Both the position numbers and the translations under genes were made by a program. A model generated the notes under the pieces. The model worked only from the letters and a program-made list of their open reading frames with translations. It searched no databases and had not been told where the DNA came from. Below are positions 33,748 to 43,161 of a stretch of DNA of 64,000 nt, piece by piece (positions within the stretch are counted from its first letter, which is position 1; each line of letters starts with the position of its first letter). The stretch is taken from NCBI RefSeq assembly GCF_003051005.1, contig NZ_QAOW01000004.1, positions 310,001 through 374,000 of the forward strand, read 5' to 3'. Origin of the DNA: Rhodococcus sp. OK519 (GTDB lineage: Bacteria > Actinomycetota > Actinomycetes > Mycobacteriales > Mycobacteriaceae).

Positions 33748-36135
33748 ATGGCCACAAGCCCGAACGACCTCGCAACCGACGACGAACTCCGACTGCTCCA
33801 CCGGTACTGGATGGCGGCCAACTATCTGACGGTCGCGCAGATCTACCTGCGCGACAACGTCCTGCTCCGACGACCGCTGGTGCCGCCGGACATCAAACCC
33901 CGCCTGCTCGGGCACTGGGGCACGAGTCCCGGCCTGTCACTCGTGTATGCGCACCTCAACCGGCTCATCCGACGCACCGACGCGGATGTGCTGTTTATCG
34001 CCGGGCCCGGTCACGGCGGCCCGGCCGTCGTGGCGAACACGTATCTGGAGGGCACGTATTCGCAGTTGTATCCGGATGTGACACCGGATGAGGCGGGGCT
34101 GCGCAGGCTGGCGCGACAGTTCTCGACCCCGGGCGGAATCCCGAGCCATTCCGGTGTCGAGACTCCGGGCTCGATCAACGAGGGCGGCGAACTCGGCTAT
34201 TCGCTCGCGCACGCCGCCGGCGCCGCGATGGACAATCCGGATCTGATCGTCGCATGCGTCGTCGGCGACGGCGAGGCCGAGACCGGTCCCCTGTCCGCTT
34301 CGTGGAAGGTGCCGTTCTTCCTCGACGCCACGAGGGACGGCGCCGTGCTGCCGATTCTGCACCTCAACGGCTACAAGATCTCCGGACCGACGGTGCTCGG
34401 GCGCCGCACCGACGACGAGGTGCTCGCGGTGATCCGCGCCTTCGGGTGGGACGCGGTGCTCGTCTCCGGCGACGATCCGATGCAGGTGCACCGCGACCTG
34501 GCCGAAACCCTCGACCGCGCCCATACCGCGATCACCCGAATCCGCCGCGACGCCCGCGACTCGGGCTTGCCGGACCGGCCGCGCTGGCCCGCTATTGTGC
34601 TCCGCACCCCGAAGGGCTGGACGGGCCCGGACGTCGTCGACGGCGTCCAGGTGGAGGGGACGTTCCGCGCGCACCAGGTCCCCATCGCCGACGTCCGCGA
34701 GGATCCCGCCCACCTGCTCAGGCTCGAGGAATGGATGCGCTCGTACGCACCGGACGACCAGTTCGATCCGCAGGGCCGCCTGGTACCCGAACTCGCGGCG
34801 CTCGCCCCGACGGGCGATAAACGGATGGGCGCGAACCCGCACGCGAACGGCGGCCGACTTCTACGCGACCTCGACCTTCCCGCGGTGGCGCGGTACGCCG
34901 TCGACGTGCAGGCGCCCGGTGCGACCCACCACGAGACGACGCGTCCACTGGGCGAGTTGCTGCGCGACATCTACGTCGCCAACCCGGACAACTTCCGACT
35001 GTTCTGCCCCGACGAGACGAACAGCAACCGACTCGGCGCGGTGTTCGAGGTGACCGACCGCTGCTCCGCCGGGACCGTCGTCCCGGGCGACGATCACGTC
35101 GGTCGCCACGGCCGCGTGATGGAGGTGTTGTCGGAGCACCTGTGCCAGGGCTGGCTCGAGGGCTATCTGCTCACCGGGCGGCACGGCCTGTTCGCGACCT
35201 ACGAGGCATTCGCCATGGTGAGCGCGTCCATGACGATCCAGCACACCAAGTGGCTCGAACGGGCCCGCTCGCTCGACTGGCGCGCACCGGTCGCGAGCCT
35301 GAACATCCTGCTCACCTCCACCTGTTGGCGCAACGACCACAACGGGTTCTCACACCAGGGTCCGGGGCTGATCGACACGGTGCTCTCCCTGTCCGGCGGT
35401 GTCACCCGCGTCTATCTGCCTCCGGATTCCAACTGTCTGCTGGTGGTGGCGGAGCACGTGTTCGCCGAGCGGGACTGCGTCAACCTGCTCGTCGTCGACA
35501 AGCAGTCGCATCCGCAGTACCTCCCACTCGAGCAGGCCCGCGAGCACGTCGACGCGGGCGCCTCGATCTGGGACTGGGCGGGCACCGAGAACACCGAGGG
35601 CTCCCCCGGCGCCGAACCCGACATCGTGCTCGCGTGTGTCGGCGACGTGCCCACCGAGGAGACGCTCGCGGCCGCGGCACTACTGCGCGGACACGTCCCG
35701 GATCTGCGGGTGCGGGTCGTCAACGTCGTCGACCTGATGTCGATGGCGCCGCCCGACGTGCATCCGCACGGGCGCTCGCACGAGGACTTCGCGCACTTGT
35801 TCACCGAGGACGTCGACGTCGTCGTCGCGTGGCACGGCTACGCCCGCGCCTTCCACCAGTTGCTGCACGGCCGGATGAACCCCGATCGGTTCCACGTCCG
35901 CGGCTATACCGAGCAGGGTTCGACGACGACGCCCTTCGACATGGTGGTGCTCAACCACATGAGCCGCTACCACCTCGCGATCGAGGCGCTGCGACGATCC
36001 ACTCGGACGCCGGCCGGCGCCGAGGCCCTGTCCGGGTACTGCGAGCGCATGCTCGAACGCCATCACGGATACGTGCGCGAGCATCTCGAGGACATGCCCG
36101 AGGTCCGGAACTGGGTGTGGCCCGAACCTGTGTGA
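33748..36135 (+). CDS. xfp: Phosphoketolase (xylulose-5-P / fructose-6-P)
   Basis: A thiamine diphosphate enzyme that splits xylulose 5-phosphate (and often fructose 6-phosphate) with phosphate into acetyl phosphate and an aldose phosphate. 795 aa, the usual length. It shows [29 protein letters not shown], the ThDP motif [23 protein letters not shown], and the C-terminal [14 protein letters not shown]. The ATG at 33748 has GGAGGA at 33735-33740; the frame upstream is not coding-like. It opens a bypass from pentose phosphates to C2 units beside a complete pentose phosphate pathway in the same window. Confidence 0.96.
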   Translation: MATSPNDLATDDELRLLHRYWMAANYLTVAQIYLRDNVLLRRPLVPPDIKPRLLGHWGTSPGLSLVYAHLNRLIRRTDADVLFIAGPGHGGPAVVANTYLEGTYSQLYPDVTPDEAGLRRLARQFSTPGGIPSHSGVETPGSINEGGELGYSLAHAAGAAMDNPDLIVACVVGDGEAETGPLSASWKVPFFLDATRDGAVLPILHLNGYKISGPTVLGRRTDDEVLAVIRAFGWDAVLVSGDDPMQVHRDLAETLDRAHTAITRIRRDARDSGLPDRPRWPAIVLRTPKGWTGPDVVDGVQVEGTFRAHQVPIADVREDPAHLLRLEEWMRSYAPDDQFDPQGRLVPELAALAPTGDKRMGANPHANGGRLLRDLDLPAVARYAVDVQAPGATHHETTRPLGELLRDIYVANPDNFRLFCPDETNSNRLGAVFEVTDRCSAGTVVPGDDHVGRHGRVMEVLSEHLCQGWLEGYLLTGRHGLFATYEAFAMVSASMTIQHTKWLERARSLDWRAPVASLNILLTSTCWRNDHNGFSHQGPGLIDTVLSLSGGVTRVYLPPDSNCLLVVAEHVFAERDCVNLLVVDKQSHPQYLPLEQAREHVDAGASIWDWAGTENTEGSPGAEPDIVLACVGDVPTEETLAAAALLRGHVPDLRVRVVNVVDLMSMAPPDVHPHGRSHEDFAHLFTEDVDVVVAWHGYARAFHQLLHGRMNPDRFHVRGYTEQGSTTTPFDMVVLNHMSRYHLAIEALRRSTRTPAGAEALSGYCERMLERHHGYVREHLEDMPEVRNWVWPEPV

Positions 36136-36228
36136 TCAGCAGTTGCCGTGCAATCGACCACCGAATGTGCAAGATTCGACACAGATTATCTCCCGAAGAC
36201 GCCTGATATCTTTTCGAGAGGAGCACCT

Positions 36229-36999
36229 GTGTCCTGTAACGCAAACCCCGACCCGCGCTCCGCTCACCGGACGGGTCCCGCCCGCGCGCCGAAGTGCGTC
36301 GTCACAGTCGTCCCGGCCCACGACGAGCGAGATCTTCTCCCGCGCTGCCTGACAGCATTGGACGCCGCCGCACGACGCTGCCCGGTGCCGGTGCGGACGA
36401 CGGTCGTCCTCGACGCCTGCACGGACGGCACCGAGGCGGTGATCCCCGAGGGCGTAGCTCGGATCGACGTCCGAGGCCGCAACGTGGGCGCCGCTCGGGC
36501 CGCCGGCTTCGCCGCGAGTGGATGCGTCGGCCGTGACGACGTGTGGTTCGCGACCACGGACGCGGATTCGGTCGTGCCGGAATCCTGGTTCGTCGACCAG
36601 TTGGTGTTCTGGGCCGACCACGACGCGATGGTGGGCACCGTGCGCGTCGATTGGACGCATCACACCGCTGCGACCAGAAGTCGATACGAACGTCGGTATC
36701 GCCGACGCGACGGCTCGGTGCACGGTCACGTACACGGGGCGAACCTCGGGATCCGCGCGGACGTGTACGGCGCCCTCGGTGGCTTTCACGCCCACGCCAC
36801 CGGCGAGGACGTGGACCTCGTCGACCGTCTGCAGCGCGCCGGGCACCGCATCGCGTGGGACGAGCAGAGCATCGTCTCGACCTCCGATCGCCGCGATCCC
36901 CGGGCACCGGGGGGCTTCGGCCAGTACCTGCACTCCGTCGCCGCGGCGAGCGGATCATCGGGCCTCGTGGTCAGCGCTGCGGCCGTGGAGGAACGATGA
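36229..36999 (+). CDS. Family 2 glycosyltransferase of the four-gene cassette
   Basis: 256 aa from the GTG at 36229, with AGAGGAG just upstream. A GT-A fold is visible: the nucleotide-binding start VVTVVPAHDERDLLPRCL, RGRNVGAARAAG, the metal-binding DADS (DxD motif), and an acceptor-side GEDVDLVDRL. There are no membrane helices, so this is not a NodC- or chitin-synthase-type processive enzyme. Donor and acceptor are unknown. Its stop overlaps the next start by 4 bases. The 93-bp gap after xfp is richer in A/T and may hold the cassette promoter, though no clean -35/-10 pair could be assigned. Confidence 0.85.
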   Translation: MSCNANPDPRSAHRTGPARAPKCVVTVVPAHDERDLLPRCLTALDAAARRCPVPVRTTVVLDACTDGTEAVIPEGVARIDVRGRNVGAARAAGFAASGCVGRDDVWFATTDADSVVPESWFVDQLVFWADHDAMVGTVRVDWTHHTAATRSRYERRYRRRDGSVHGHVHGANLGIRADVYGALGGFHAHATGEDVDLVDRLQRAGHRIAWDEQSIVSTSDRRDPRAPGGFGQYLHSVAAASGSSGLVVSAAAVEER

Positions 37000-37943
37000 C
37001 GATGAGTTCGGTTACCGTCCATCCGAACGTGACACCCGACGACGCCACCGGTTGGCCGTTGCCGGGGTCGGGCGGCACGAGGAGCAGGTGGCAGGCGCTC
37101 ACCGACGCGGCGCGCAGCGATCTCGTCGGGGCTCGAATCCTCGAGGCACACGCGGACGCGGTCGCGATCCTCGCCGAACTGCGGGGTCCGCAACCCCGCC
37201 CGGGTGAACTCTGGGGCGTGTGGGCCGCAGAGCCGCCCTCACCGGTTCTCACTGCACACCGCACCGCATCGGGTTTCGTGCTCGACGGACGCAAGCCCTG
37301 GTGTTCGGGTGCGCACACGTGCACGCACGCGCTCGTGACCGCGCGGCTCGAGGGTGAACGGGCGCTGTACGCGGTCGATCTGCGAGGACCCGACACAGTG
37401 GCGGTGCCCGACACGTGGCATGCGGTCGGCATGGCGGCGAGCGACTCCGGGGCTGTGGATTTCGTCGGCGTTCCCGCCGTCCGGGTCGGGGATCCCGGCG
37501 CGTACCTGACCCGCCCCGGATTCTGGCACGGCGCGATCGGCGTGGCCGCCTGCTGGTACGGCGGTGCCCTCGCCGTCGCGGACCAGCTCCGGCGTCGCGC
37601 GGGCGACGATCCCCACCGGCTGGCCCATCTGGGGGCGGTGGACGCCGCGCTGTACTCGGTGGAGTGCGTCCTCGATGTCGCGGCCGCGGAACTCGACGCC
37701 GATCCGACCGATGCGCACGCCGGCCGGATCCGTGCACGACGGGTGCGCGCCGTCGCCGAGGCCGCCGCGACCGAGACGCTCGACCGGGTGGGACGAGCGC
37801 TGGGCGCCGGGCCGCTGTGCGACAACCACGCCCACGCGCAGTTGGTGGCCGACCTCACCGTGTATCTCCGCCAGAGTCACGCAGAACACGACCTCGCCGA
37901 TCTGGGAGCCGCCCTCACCCGACCCGAAAGGAGCATCCTGTGA
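36996..37943 (+). CDS. Acyl-CoA dehydrogenase-like protein of the cassette
   Basis: 315 aa from the ATG at 36996 (GGAGGA at 36987-36992; ATGA overlap with the previous stop). It resembles acyl-CoA dehydrogenases in the middle beta domain (LWGVWAAEPP, LDGRKPWCSGA) and in the C-terminal helical domain (RPGFWHGAIGVAACWYGGAL). It is about 60-70 residues shorter than usual, mainly at the N-terminal helical domain, and I cannot place the usual catalytic Glu. FAD binding is plausible. It may oxidise a non-CoA substrate or have another role. Linked to PIG-L, GT2 and NodS-like genes. Confidence 0.78.
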   Translation: MTMSSVTVHPNVTPDDATGWPLPGSGGTRSRWQALTDAARSDLVGARILEAHADAVAILAELRGPQPRPGELWGVWAAEPPSPVLTAHRTASGFVLDGRKPWCSGAHTCTHALVTARLEGERALYAVDLRGPDTVAVPDTWHAVGMAASDSGAVDFVGVPAVRVGDPGAYLTRPGFWHGAIGVAACWYGGALAVADQLRRRAGDDPHRLAHLGAVDAALYSVECVLDVAAAELDADPTDAHAGRIRARRVRAVAEAAATETLDRVGRALGAGPLCDNHAHAQLVADLTVYLRQSHAEHDLADLGAALTRPERSIL

Positions 37944-38722
37944 CGGCGAACGCGCCCCGGATCTCGCATCCTCGAACAACGTCCGAACGGTTCGGCGCCG
38001 TCCCCGTAGAGGCCGGCGGGACCCCCGAATCCGAGTGGGCCGGGAACACCTCCTTCGCCCACCTCGACGTCCACACATGCCCGGAACTTCTCGTCGCCGC
38101 TCCGCATCCCGACGACGAGGTGCTGGGCGTCGGAGCGCTCGCGTCGGAGCTCGCGGCGCGCGGCACCCCGGTGTCCATCCTCTCCGTCACCGACGGTGAA
38201 GCGTCACACCCGGACTCACCGACTGTCACACCCGACGCGCTCGCAGCGATGCGCCGTACCGAGTCCGAACGTGCCGCGCAGCGCCTCGGGTTGCCCGCCC
38301 CCGACCGACTCGGACTGCCCGACGGCTCCGTCTCGGATCACGAGAAGGAACTCGCAGAGATGATCACCGAACGCCTGCGCCCCGGCGCATGGTGCGCGGC
38401 ACCCTATCGACACGACGGGCATCCGGACCACGAGTCCGTCGGGCGGGCTGCCGCATACGCCGCCCGGCAGGCGGGGGCGGTGCTGATCGAGTACCCGATC
38501 TGGTTGTGGCACTGGTCGTATCCGCTCGATCCGTCCGTTCCGTGGCACCGCGCGAGAACCTTCCACCCGACGGGCCGTCGACAGCGACTCAAGCGGGACG
38601 CCGTTGCCGAGTTCACCAGCCAGACAGCGGACCTGTCCCCCGACCCCGCCGATCGCGCGATCCTGCCACCGCGGATCCTCGACAGACTGCTGCGCGACCA
38701 CGAGACGGTGTTCGTCCCGTGA
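37940..38722 (+). CDS. PIG-L family deacetylase of the cassette
   Basis: 260 aa from the GTG at 37940, overlapping the previous stop (GTGA) with AAAGGAG upstream. It carries the zinc motif APHPDDEVLG (about residues 54-63) and the second ligand in HDGHPDHESVG, as in MshB and other N-acetylglucosamine deacetylases. It probably removes an acyl group from an N-acyl amino sugar conjugate. Its family also includes mycothiol enzymes, but the neighbours here are not mycothiol genes. Cytosolic; no signal peptide. Confidence 0.85.
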   Translation: MTANAPRISHPRTTSERFGAVPVEAGGTPESEWAGNTSFAHLDVHTCPELLVAAPHPDDEVLGVGALASELAARGTPVSILSVTDGEASHPDSPTVTPDALAAMRRTESERAAQRLGLPAPDRLGLPDGSVSDHEKELAEMITERLRPGAWCAAPYRHDGHPDHESVGRAAAYAARQAGAVLIEYPIWLWHWSYPLDPSVPWHRARTFHPTGRRQRLKRDAVAEFTSQTADLSPDPADRAILPPRILDRLLRDHETVFVP

Positions 38723-39321
38723 ACCGAATGCCCGACGACTACTTCGACCGGATGTACGCCGACTCGGCGGATCCCTGGGGATTCGGCGAGCGCTGGTACG
38801 AGGAACGCAAGCGCGCCCTCACCGCGGCGATACTGCCCCGTCGACGATTCCGCTCGGCATTCGAGCCGGGTTGCTCGATCGGCAATCTCACCGAGGTACT
38901 GACACCGCGCTGCGAGCACGTCCTCGCCACCGATGTCGCCGACGAGGCACTCGACCGCGCGCGGTCGCGGCTCGGGGAATGCAATGTCTCGTTCCGACGC
39001 TGGGCGCTGGGCGACCCGTGGCCGGCCGAGACCTTCGATCTCGTCGTACTCAGTGAGGTCGCGTACTACCTGCACCCCGAGGAACTGACCCGGGCGCTCG
39101 GTGACCTGGTCGAGCACCTGGACGACGACGGGGTGCTCCTCGCAGCGCACTGGCGCCACCCGGTCCCGGACTACCCGCAGACCGGGGACGCCGTCCACAC
39201 CGTGCTGGCGGCGCAGTCGGGCCTCGCGCGCACCGCGCGGTACGCCGACCCGGACGTTCTGATCGAGACCTTCGAGCCATCCGTCCGCTCCGTGGCTGCC
39301 CGCGAGGGCCTGCTGGGATGA
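38719..39321 (+). CDS. NodS-like SAM-dependent methyltransferase of the cassette
   Basis: 200 aa; the GTG at 38719 overlaps the PIG-L stop (GTGA), and an ATG at 38728 is the alternative. The N-terminus DYFDRMYADSADPWGFGERWYEERKRAL is cut here to its hallmarks: DPWGF then WYEERKR, the NodS-family signature. The SAM-binding strand FEPGCSIGNLTE follows, then the post-II motif LSEVAYYL. NodS N-methylates the deacetylated end of rhizobial lipo-chitooligosaccharides; here the acceptor is unknown but could be the amine freed by the PIG-L enzyme. Confidence 0.85.
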   Translation: MNRMPDDYFDRMYADSADPWGFGERWYEERKRALTAAILPRRRFRSAFEPGCSIGNLTEVLTPRCEHVLATDVADEALDRARSRLGECNVSFRRWALGDPWPAETFDLVVLSEVAYYLHPEELTRALGDLVEHLDDDGVLLAAHWRHPVPDYPQTGDAVHTVLAAQSGLARTARYADPDVLIETFEPSVRSVAAREGLLG

Positions 39322-39394
39322 GCCGTCCACAACCGACCACGACACCACCGCTGCAGGCCCGTATCGGCCCGCACCTACGAAGGGAAACCTGATC

Positions 39395-39655
39395 GTGAAC
39401 AAGATGACCGCGAAGGCGTTGTACAAGCCGCTGTCTCTCGCCACCGGAGTGCTCGGCGGCCTGTTGGCCGGCGTCGCGTTCCGGGAGATCTGGAAGCGGG
39501 TCGGCGACGACGACCATGCACCGGACGCGACGGATCTCGAGCGCTCGAACCGGGAAGTTCTGGTCGCCGCGGCGCTGCAGGGCGCCATCTTCGCCGTGGT
39601 CAAGGCCGCGGTCGACCGCGCCGGCGCCAAGGGATATCGCGCACTGACGAACTGA
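39395..39655 (+). CDS. DUF4235 small membrane protein
   Basis: 86 aa, GTG start at 39395 with GAAGGGAAA upstream. Two hydrophobic segments (about residues 8-26 and 57-73) flank an acidic loop. The pattern YKPLSLATGVLGGLLAG, FREIWKR and LQGAIFAVVKAAVDR matches the actinobacterial DUF4235 family, of unknown function. It lies 73 bp after the cassette and just before a terminator; it may be co-transcribed but need not be part of it. Confidence 0.85.
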   Translation: MNKMTAKALYKPLSLATGVLGGLLAGVAFREIWKRVGDDDHAPDATDLERSNREVLVAAALQGAIFAVVKAAVDRAGAKGYRALTN

Positions 39656-39682
39656 CCCCGCGGACCGCGGCCGGGCGCGGGG
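39656..39682. terminator. Hairpin between DUF4235 gene and SDR
   Basis: Arms CCCCGCG / CGCGGGG with a 13-base GC-rich loop start right after the DUF4235 stop and end 7 bp before the stop of the convergent SDR. The position suits a shared terminator. Confidence 0.65.
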
Positions 39683-39689
39683 ACGAAGC

Positions 39690-40547
39690 TCAGACTCCGA
39701 GTTTCATCCCCGCGCCCGCGTCCACCCTCAACTGCTGGCCGGTGACGAACCGCGACTCGTCCGACGCGAGGAACACCACCGCGTGCGAGATGTCCTCGGG
39801 TTCGACCCACGGTGTCGGCATCGCCTGCATGAACGGGAACGTCACCTCGGCGTCCGCGGCCGTCGGGTTCTCGAGATCGGGCCGGAACGTCTTGTACATC
39901 GGCGGGCTCTGCAGCATCGGCGTGTTGCAGTTGGTGGGGTGGATCGCGTTGACGCGAATCGAACTGGGGCCCAGCGTCAACGCCAGCGAGTGCGTGTAGG
40001 TCGCGATCATCTTTTTGGCGAGGCCGTAGCCGTCGCCGCCGGGGCCCTGCAGCGCTTGCTGTCCGTTGATTCCCGTCTGCGGGACGAGGCCCGCCACCGA
40101 TCCGGTGGCGATGATCGATGCGCCGGCACCGAGATGCGGCATCGCCGCGTGGATCGTGTTGACGACCCCGACGAAGTCGACGTCGAACGCATCGACGAAC
40201 CCCTGCGGCGGAATGTGGTTGCCGAGCGGGCAGATTCCCGCATTGGCGACCACGACGTCCAGGCGGCCGAGCTTTTTCACCGCCGCCGTCAGTTCGCGTT
40301 CGAGGGCAGCGCGGTCCCGCACGTCCACCTTGGCGGTGACGACCCGGCGCCCGGCCTTCTCGACCAGATGCCCGGTCTCCTCGAGGTCCGCCTCGGTGGC
40401 GAGCGGGTACTCGTTGCTGCCGATGTCGGCGCAGATGTCGAAGGCGATGATGTCCGCGCCCTCGTCGGCGAGGTGGACGGCGTGACTGCGTCCCTGCCCG
40501 CGTGCGGCGCCCGTGATCAGAACGACTTTCCCGGCAACCCGATTCAT
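39690..40547 (-). CDS. Mycofactocin-type short-chain dehydrogenase
   Basis: 285 aa from the ATG at 40547 (GGAGCA upstream). It has the SDR cofactor motif TGAARGQGRSHA, the NAGI strand, the catalytic YGLAK (YxxxK), and the insertion after the cofactor loop (FDICADIGSNEYP) that marks SDRs thought to use mycofactocin to recycle a tightly bound nicotinamide. No mycofactocin biosynthesis genes are in the window. The substrate, probably an alcohol or a ketone, is unknown. A palindrome lies just upstream. Confidence 0.88.
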   Translation of the reverse strand: MNRVAGKVVLITGAARGQGRSHAVHLADEGADIIAFDICADIGSNEYPLATEADLEETGHLVEKAGRRVVTAKVDVRDRAALERELTAAVKKLGRLDVVVANAGICPLGNHIPPQGFVDAFDVDFVGVVNTIHAAMPHLGAGASIIATGSVAGLVPQTGINGQQALQGPGGDGYGLAKKMIATYTHSLALTLGPSSIRVNAIHPTNCNTPMLQSPPMYKTFRPDLENPTAADAEVTFPFMQAMPTPWVEPEDISHAVVFLASDESRFVTGQQLRVDAGAGMKLGV

Positions 40548-40566
40548 CAGTGCTCCTCCGTGGCCG

Positions 40567-40602
40567 TCCACAGTGAGCGGCGGTGCCGCCGCCCACTGTG
40601 GA
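40567..40602. promoter_or_regulatory. Palindrome upstream of the SDR, possible operator
   Basis: Outer arms TCCACAGTG and CACTGTGGA (9 bp, perfect) enclose an inner GGCGGTGCCGCC-type dyad, 20 bp upstream of the SDR start and 48 bp after the rsmB stop. It could be an operator for a TetR-like repressor or a terminator of rsmB. No T run is seen on the minus strand after it. Confidence 0.55.
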
Positions 40603-40649
40603 TTAGAACACGTTCGACTGTGACTCAGGCCACGTTCGTCGGGTCCGGA

Positions 40650-42122
40650 TCAGGAGTCCGACGGCCTGCGCAGCGCCGCCATGAACATCGCGTCCGTCCC
40701 GTGGCGGTGAGGCCACAGCTGGACGCCCGGGCCCTCGCCCAGGCCCGGGACACCGGGCACCAGCTCGCGCGTGTCGAGGGCGATCGCACCGTGCCGGCGG
40801 ACCGCGTCCGCCACCACCGCGACCGTCTCGGACGCATGCGGCGAACACGTCGAGTACATCACCACGCCACCAGGACGAACCAGCTTCAGGGCCGACGCCA
40901 ACAACTCGCGCTGCAGCTTCACCAGCGCGGCCACGTCCGACGGCTGCCGCCGCCACCGGGCCTCCGGCCGGCGCCGCAGCGCGCCCAGGCCGGTGCAGGG
41001 CGCGTCGACGAGGACTCGGTCGTAGCCGCCGTCGAGACCCGGGTCGCGGCCGTCCGCGACGTGCACGTCCACCGGCAGGTCCTTGGTGGTCTTGCGTACC
41101 AACTCCGCCCGATGCTCGGACGGCTCCACCGCGTCGAGCCGTCCGCCCTCGATGCCGACGAGGGCGCCCAGCAGGGCGGCCTTGCCGCCGGGTCCAGCGC
41201 ACAGGTCGAGCCATCGCCCACCGTCGGGTCCGTCGAGCGGCGCCAGCGTCAGCGCGCGGGCCACCAGCTGGCTGCCCTCGTCCTGCACCCCCGCGAGACC
41301 CTCGCGTACCGCATCGAGCTGGCCGGGATCGCCACCGTCGAGGTGCACCGCGTACGGCGAGTACGGACCCATCTCACCACCGGTGACGAGCGCGAGTTCC
41401 TCCGCGGAGATCTCGCCCGGACGCGCGACGAGGTGCACGGTGGGCCGGGCATCATCTGCGATCAGCACGTCCTGCAGTTCGGCGGCGTCGGCGCCGAGGG
41501 AGTCCGCAAACGCCTGCGCGATCCACTTCGGATGCGCGTAGCGGAAGGCCAGGTGACCCACCGGATCGGTGACGGCGTCGGGAGCGAGCTCGGCGACCCA
41601 CTCGTCCTCGGTCTTCTCCGACACCCGTCGCAGCACCGCGTTGACGAACCCCGACTTGCCGGGACCGGCCTCCGCGCGCACCAGGTCCACCGACGTGGCG
41701 ACCGCCGCGTGCGGGGCGACCCGGGTGCGGAGCAGTTGGTACGCGCCGAGTTGCAGCACGTCGAGCAGCGGCCCGTCGATCTCCTCGACGGGGCGGCCCG
41801 CACACGTGGCGATCACCGCGTCGAGCAGACCACGCGCCCGGGCCGCGCCGTACGCCAGCTCGGTCGCCAGAGCGGCGTCGCGGCCGTCGAGCCGCCGCTC
41901 CCGAAGGAGGCCCGGCAGAACCAGATTCGCGTACGAATCGCGTTCGCGGACGGCCCGCAGGACGTCGCGAGCCGCGCGGCGTGGCTGATCGACCGAGGCC
42001 TGCGCCGGATCCGGGCGGCGGGCCTGGCGCGGGCGATCGTTGCGCCGGCCCGATCCTCCGGGGCGACCACTCGATCCTCCGGCTCCGCCGGATCGCCGTG
42101 CCGGTCGCTTCTCGTCACTCAC
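40650..42122 (-). CDS. rsmB: 16S rRNA (cytosine-967-C5)-methyltransferase
   Basis: 490 aa. A basic, Gly/Arg/Pro-rich N-terminus (about 40 residues) precedes a NusB-like RNA-binding domain and a C-terminal SAM methyltransferase domain with [14 protein letters not shown], the [16 protein letters not shown] motif IV with its Pro-Cys, and the nucleophile Cys in [11 protein letters not shown]. The GTG start overlaps the fmt stop (GTGA). The fmt-rsmB pair is a conserved translation-related operon. Confidence 0.95.
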   Translation of the reverse strand: MSDEKRPARRSGGAGGSSGRPGGSGRRNDRPRQARRPDPAQASVDQPRRAARDVLRAVRERDSYANLVLPGLLRERRLDGRDAALATELAYGAARARGLLDAVIATCAGRPVEEIDGPLLDVLQLGAYQLLRTRVAPHAAVATSVDLVRAEAGPGKSGFVNAVLRRVSEKTEDEWVAELAPDAVTDPVGHLAFRYAHPKWIAQAFADSLGADAAELQDVLIADDARPTVHLVARPGEISAEELALVTGGEMGPYSPYAVHLDGGDPGQLDAVREGLAGVQDEGSQLVARALTLAPLDGPDGGRWLDLCAGPGGKAALLGALVGIEGGRLDAVEPSEHRAELVRKTTKDLPVDVHVADGRDPGLDGGYDRVLVDAPCTGLGALRRRPEARWRRQPSDVAALVKLQRELLASALKLVRPGGVVMYSTCSPHASETVAVVADAVRRHGAIALDTRELVPGVPGLGEGPGVQLWPHRHGTDAMFMAALRRPSDS

Positions 42123-43042
42123 TGTGCTCGTACCTCTCCGTCGAGGCGCGCACCGCGCGCCCAGTCCACTGCCGCCATCTGCTTCTTGCCCTGCGGCTGC
42201 ACCTGATCGAGGCGCACCGCCGTCGTCGACGTCCCGACGAAGAAGCCGTCCTTGCGAACCTCGATCCGTCCCGGCGGCAGCGTCTCCTGCGCCAACGTCA
42301 CCGGTCCGACCTTCACCCGCAGATCACCGATCATCGTCCAGGCCCCGGGAGCCGGGGTCACGGAGCGAACGTGGCGGTGCACCGCGAGCGCGGGCTGATC
42401 CCACCGGATCCGCGCCGACTCGACCGACACCTTCGGAGCGTGCGAGACGCCGTCGCGAGGCTGCGGGACCGCCTGAACCGACCCCTCCTCGACGCCGTCG
42501 AGGACGCTCTCGAGCAGGATCGCACCGCTCTCCGCAAGTCGGCCGAGCAGCGTGCCCGCGGTGTCGGTCGTGCGGATCGACTCGGTGACGACGCCGTACA
42601 CGGGACCCGTGTCCATGCCCTCGTCGAGCGCGAACACGGTGGCGCCCGTCATCTCGTCACCGGCGTTGATGGCGGCCTGCACGGGCGCCGCGCCGCGCCA
42701 CGCCGGCAGCAGCGAGAAGTGCAGGTTCATCCATCCGAAGCGCGGGACATCGAGCACCGGGCGCGGCAGCAGATTGCCGTACGCGACGACCGGGCAGGCG
42801 TCCGGCGCCAGTTCCTGCAGTCGCGCGAGAAACTCCGGGTCGGACGCCGACTTCGGCGTCAGCACCTCGATGCCGTGTTCGTCGGCGAGCTGTCCGATCG
42901 GCGAGCGCACCAGTTTGCGGCCCCGGCCGGCGACGGCGTCGGGCCTGGTGACGACGGCGACCACCTCGTGTCGCTCCGAGTCGATCAGCCGTCGCAGCGA
43001 CGGCACGGCCGGTTCCGGTGTCCCGGCGAAGACGATCCGCAT
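42119..43042 (-). CDS. fmt: Methionyl-tRNA formyltransferase
   Basis: Formylates initiator Met-tRNA with 10-formyl-tetrahydrofolate. 307 aa from the ATG at 43042 ([10 protein letters not shown]). The hydrolase-like N-terminal domain has [15 protein letters not shown], with catalytic Asn, His and the downstream Asp, and the C-terminal domain has the OB-like fold. The open frame extends to 43489 without similarity. Transcribed with rsmB. Confidence 0.96.
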   Translation of the reverse strand: MRIVFAGTPEPAVPSLRRLIDSERHEVVAVVTRPDAVAGRGRKLVRSPIGQLADEHGIEVLTPKSASDPEFLARLQELAPDACPVVAYGNLLPRPVLDVPRFGWMNLHFSLLPAWRGAAPVQAAINAGDEMTGATVFALDEGMDTGPVYGVVTESIRTTDTAGTLLGRLAESGAILLESVLDGVEEGSVQAVPQPRDGVSHAPKVSVESARIRWDQPALAVHRHVRSVTPAPGAWTMIGDLRVKVGPVTLAQETLPPGRIEVRKDGFFVGTSTTAVRLDQVQPQGKKQMAAVDWARGARLDGEVRAQ

Positions 43043-43161
43043 CAGCGTCGGACCTCCGTGCGCGGGGTACGGGTGGTCCTGCGAGTGGACACGGACTTCA
43101 CGAGGGCGGCTCCCGGAGCGTCGAATCCCGGCGGTGCCGGGAGGGGGTTCACCCCGCGATT

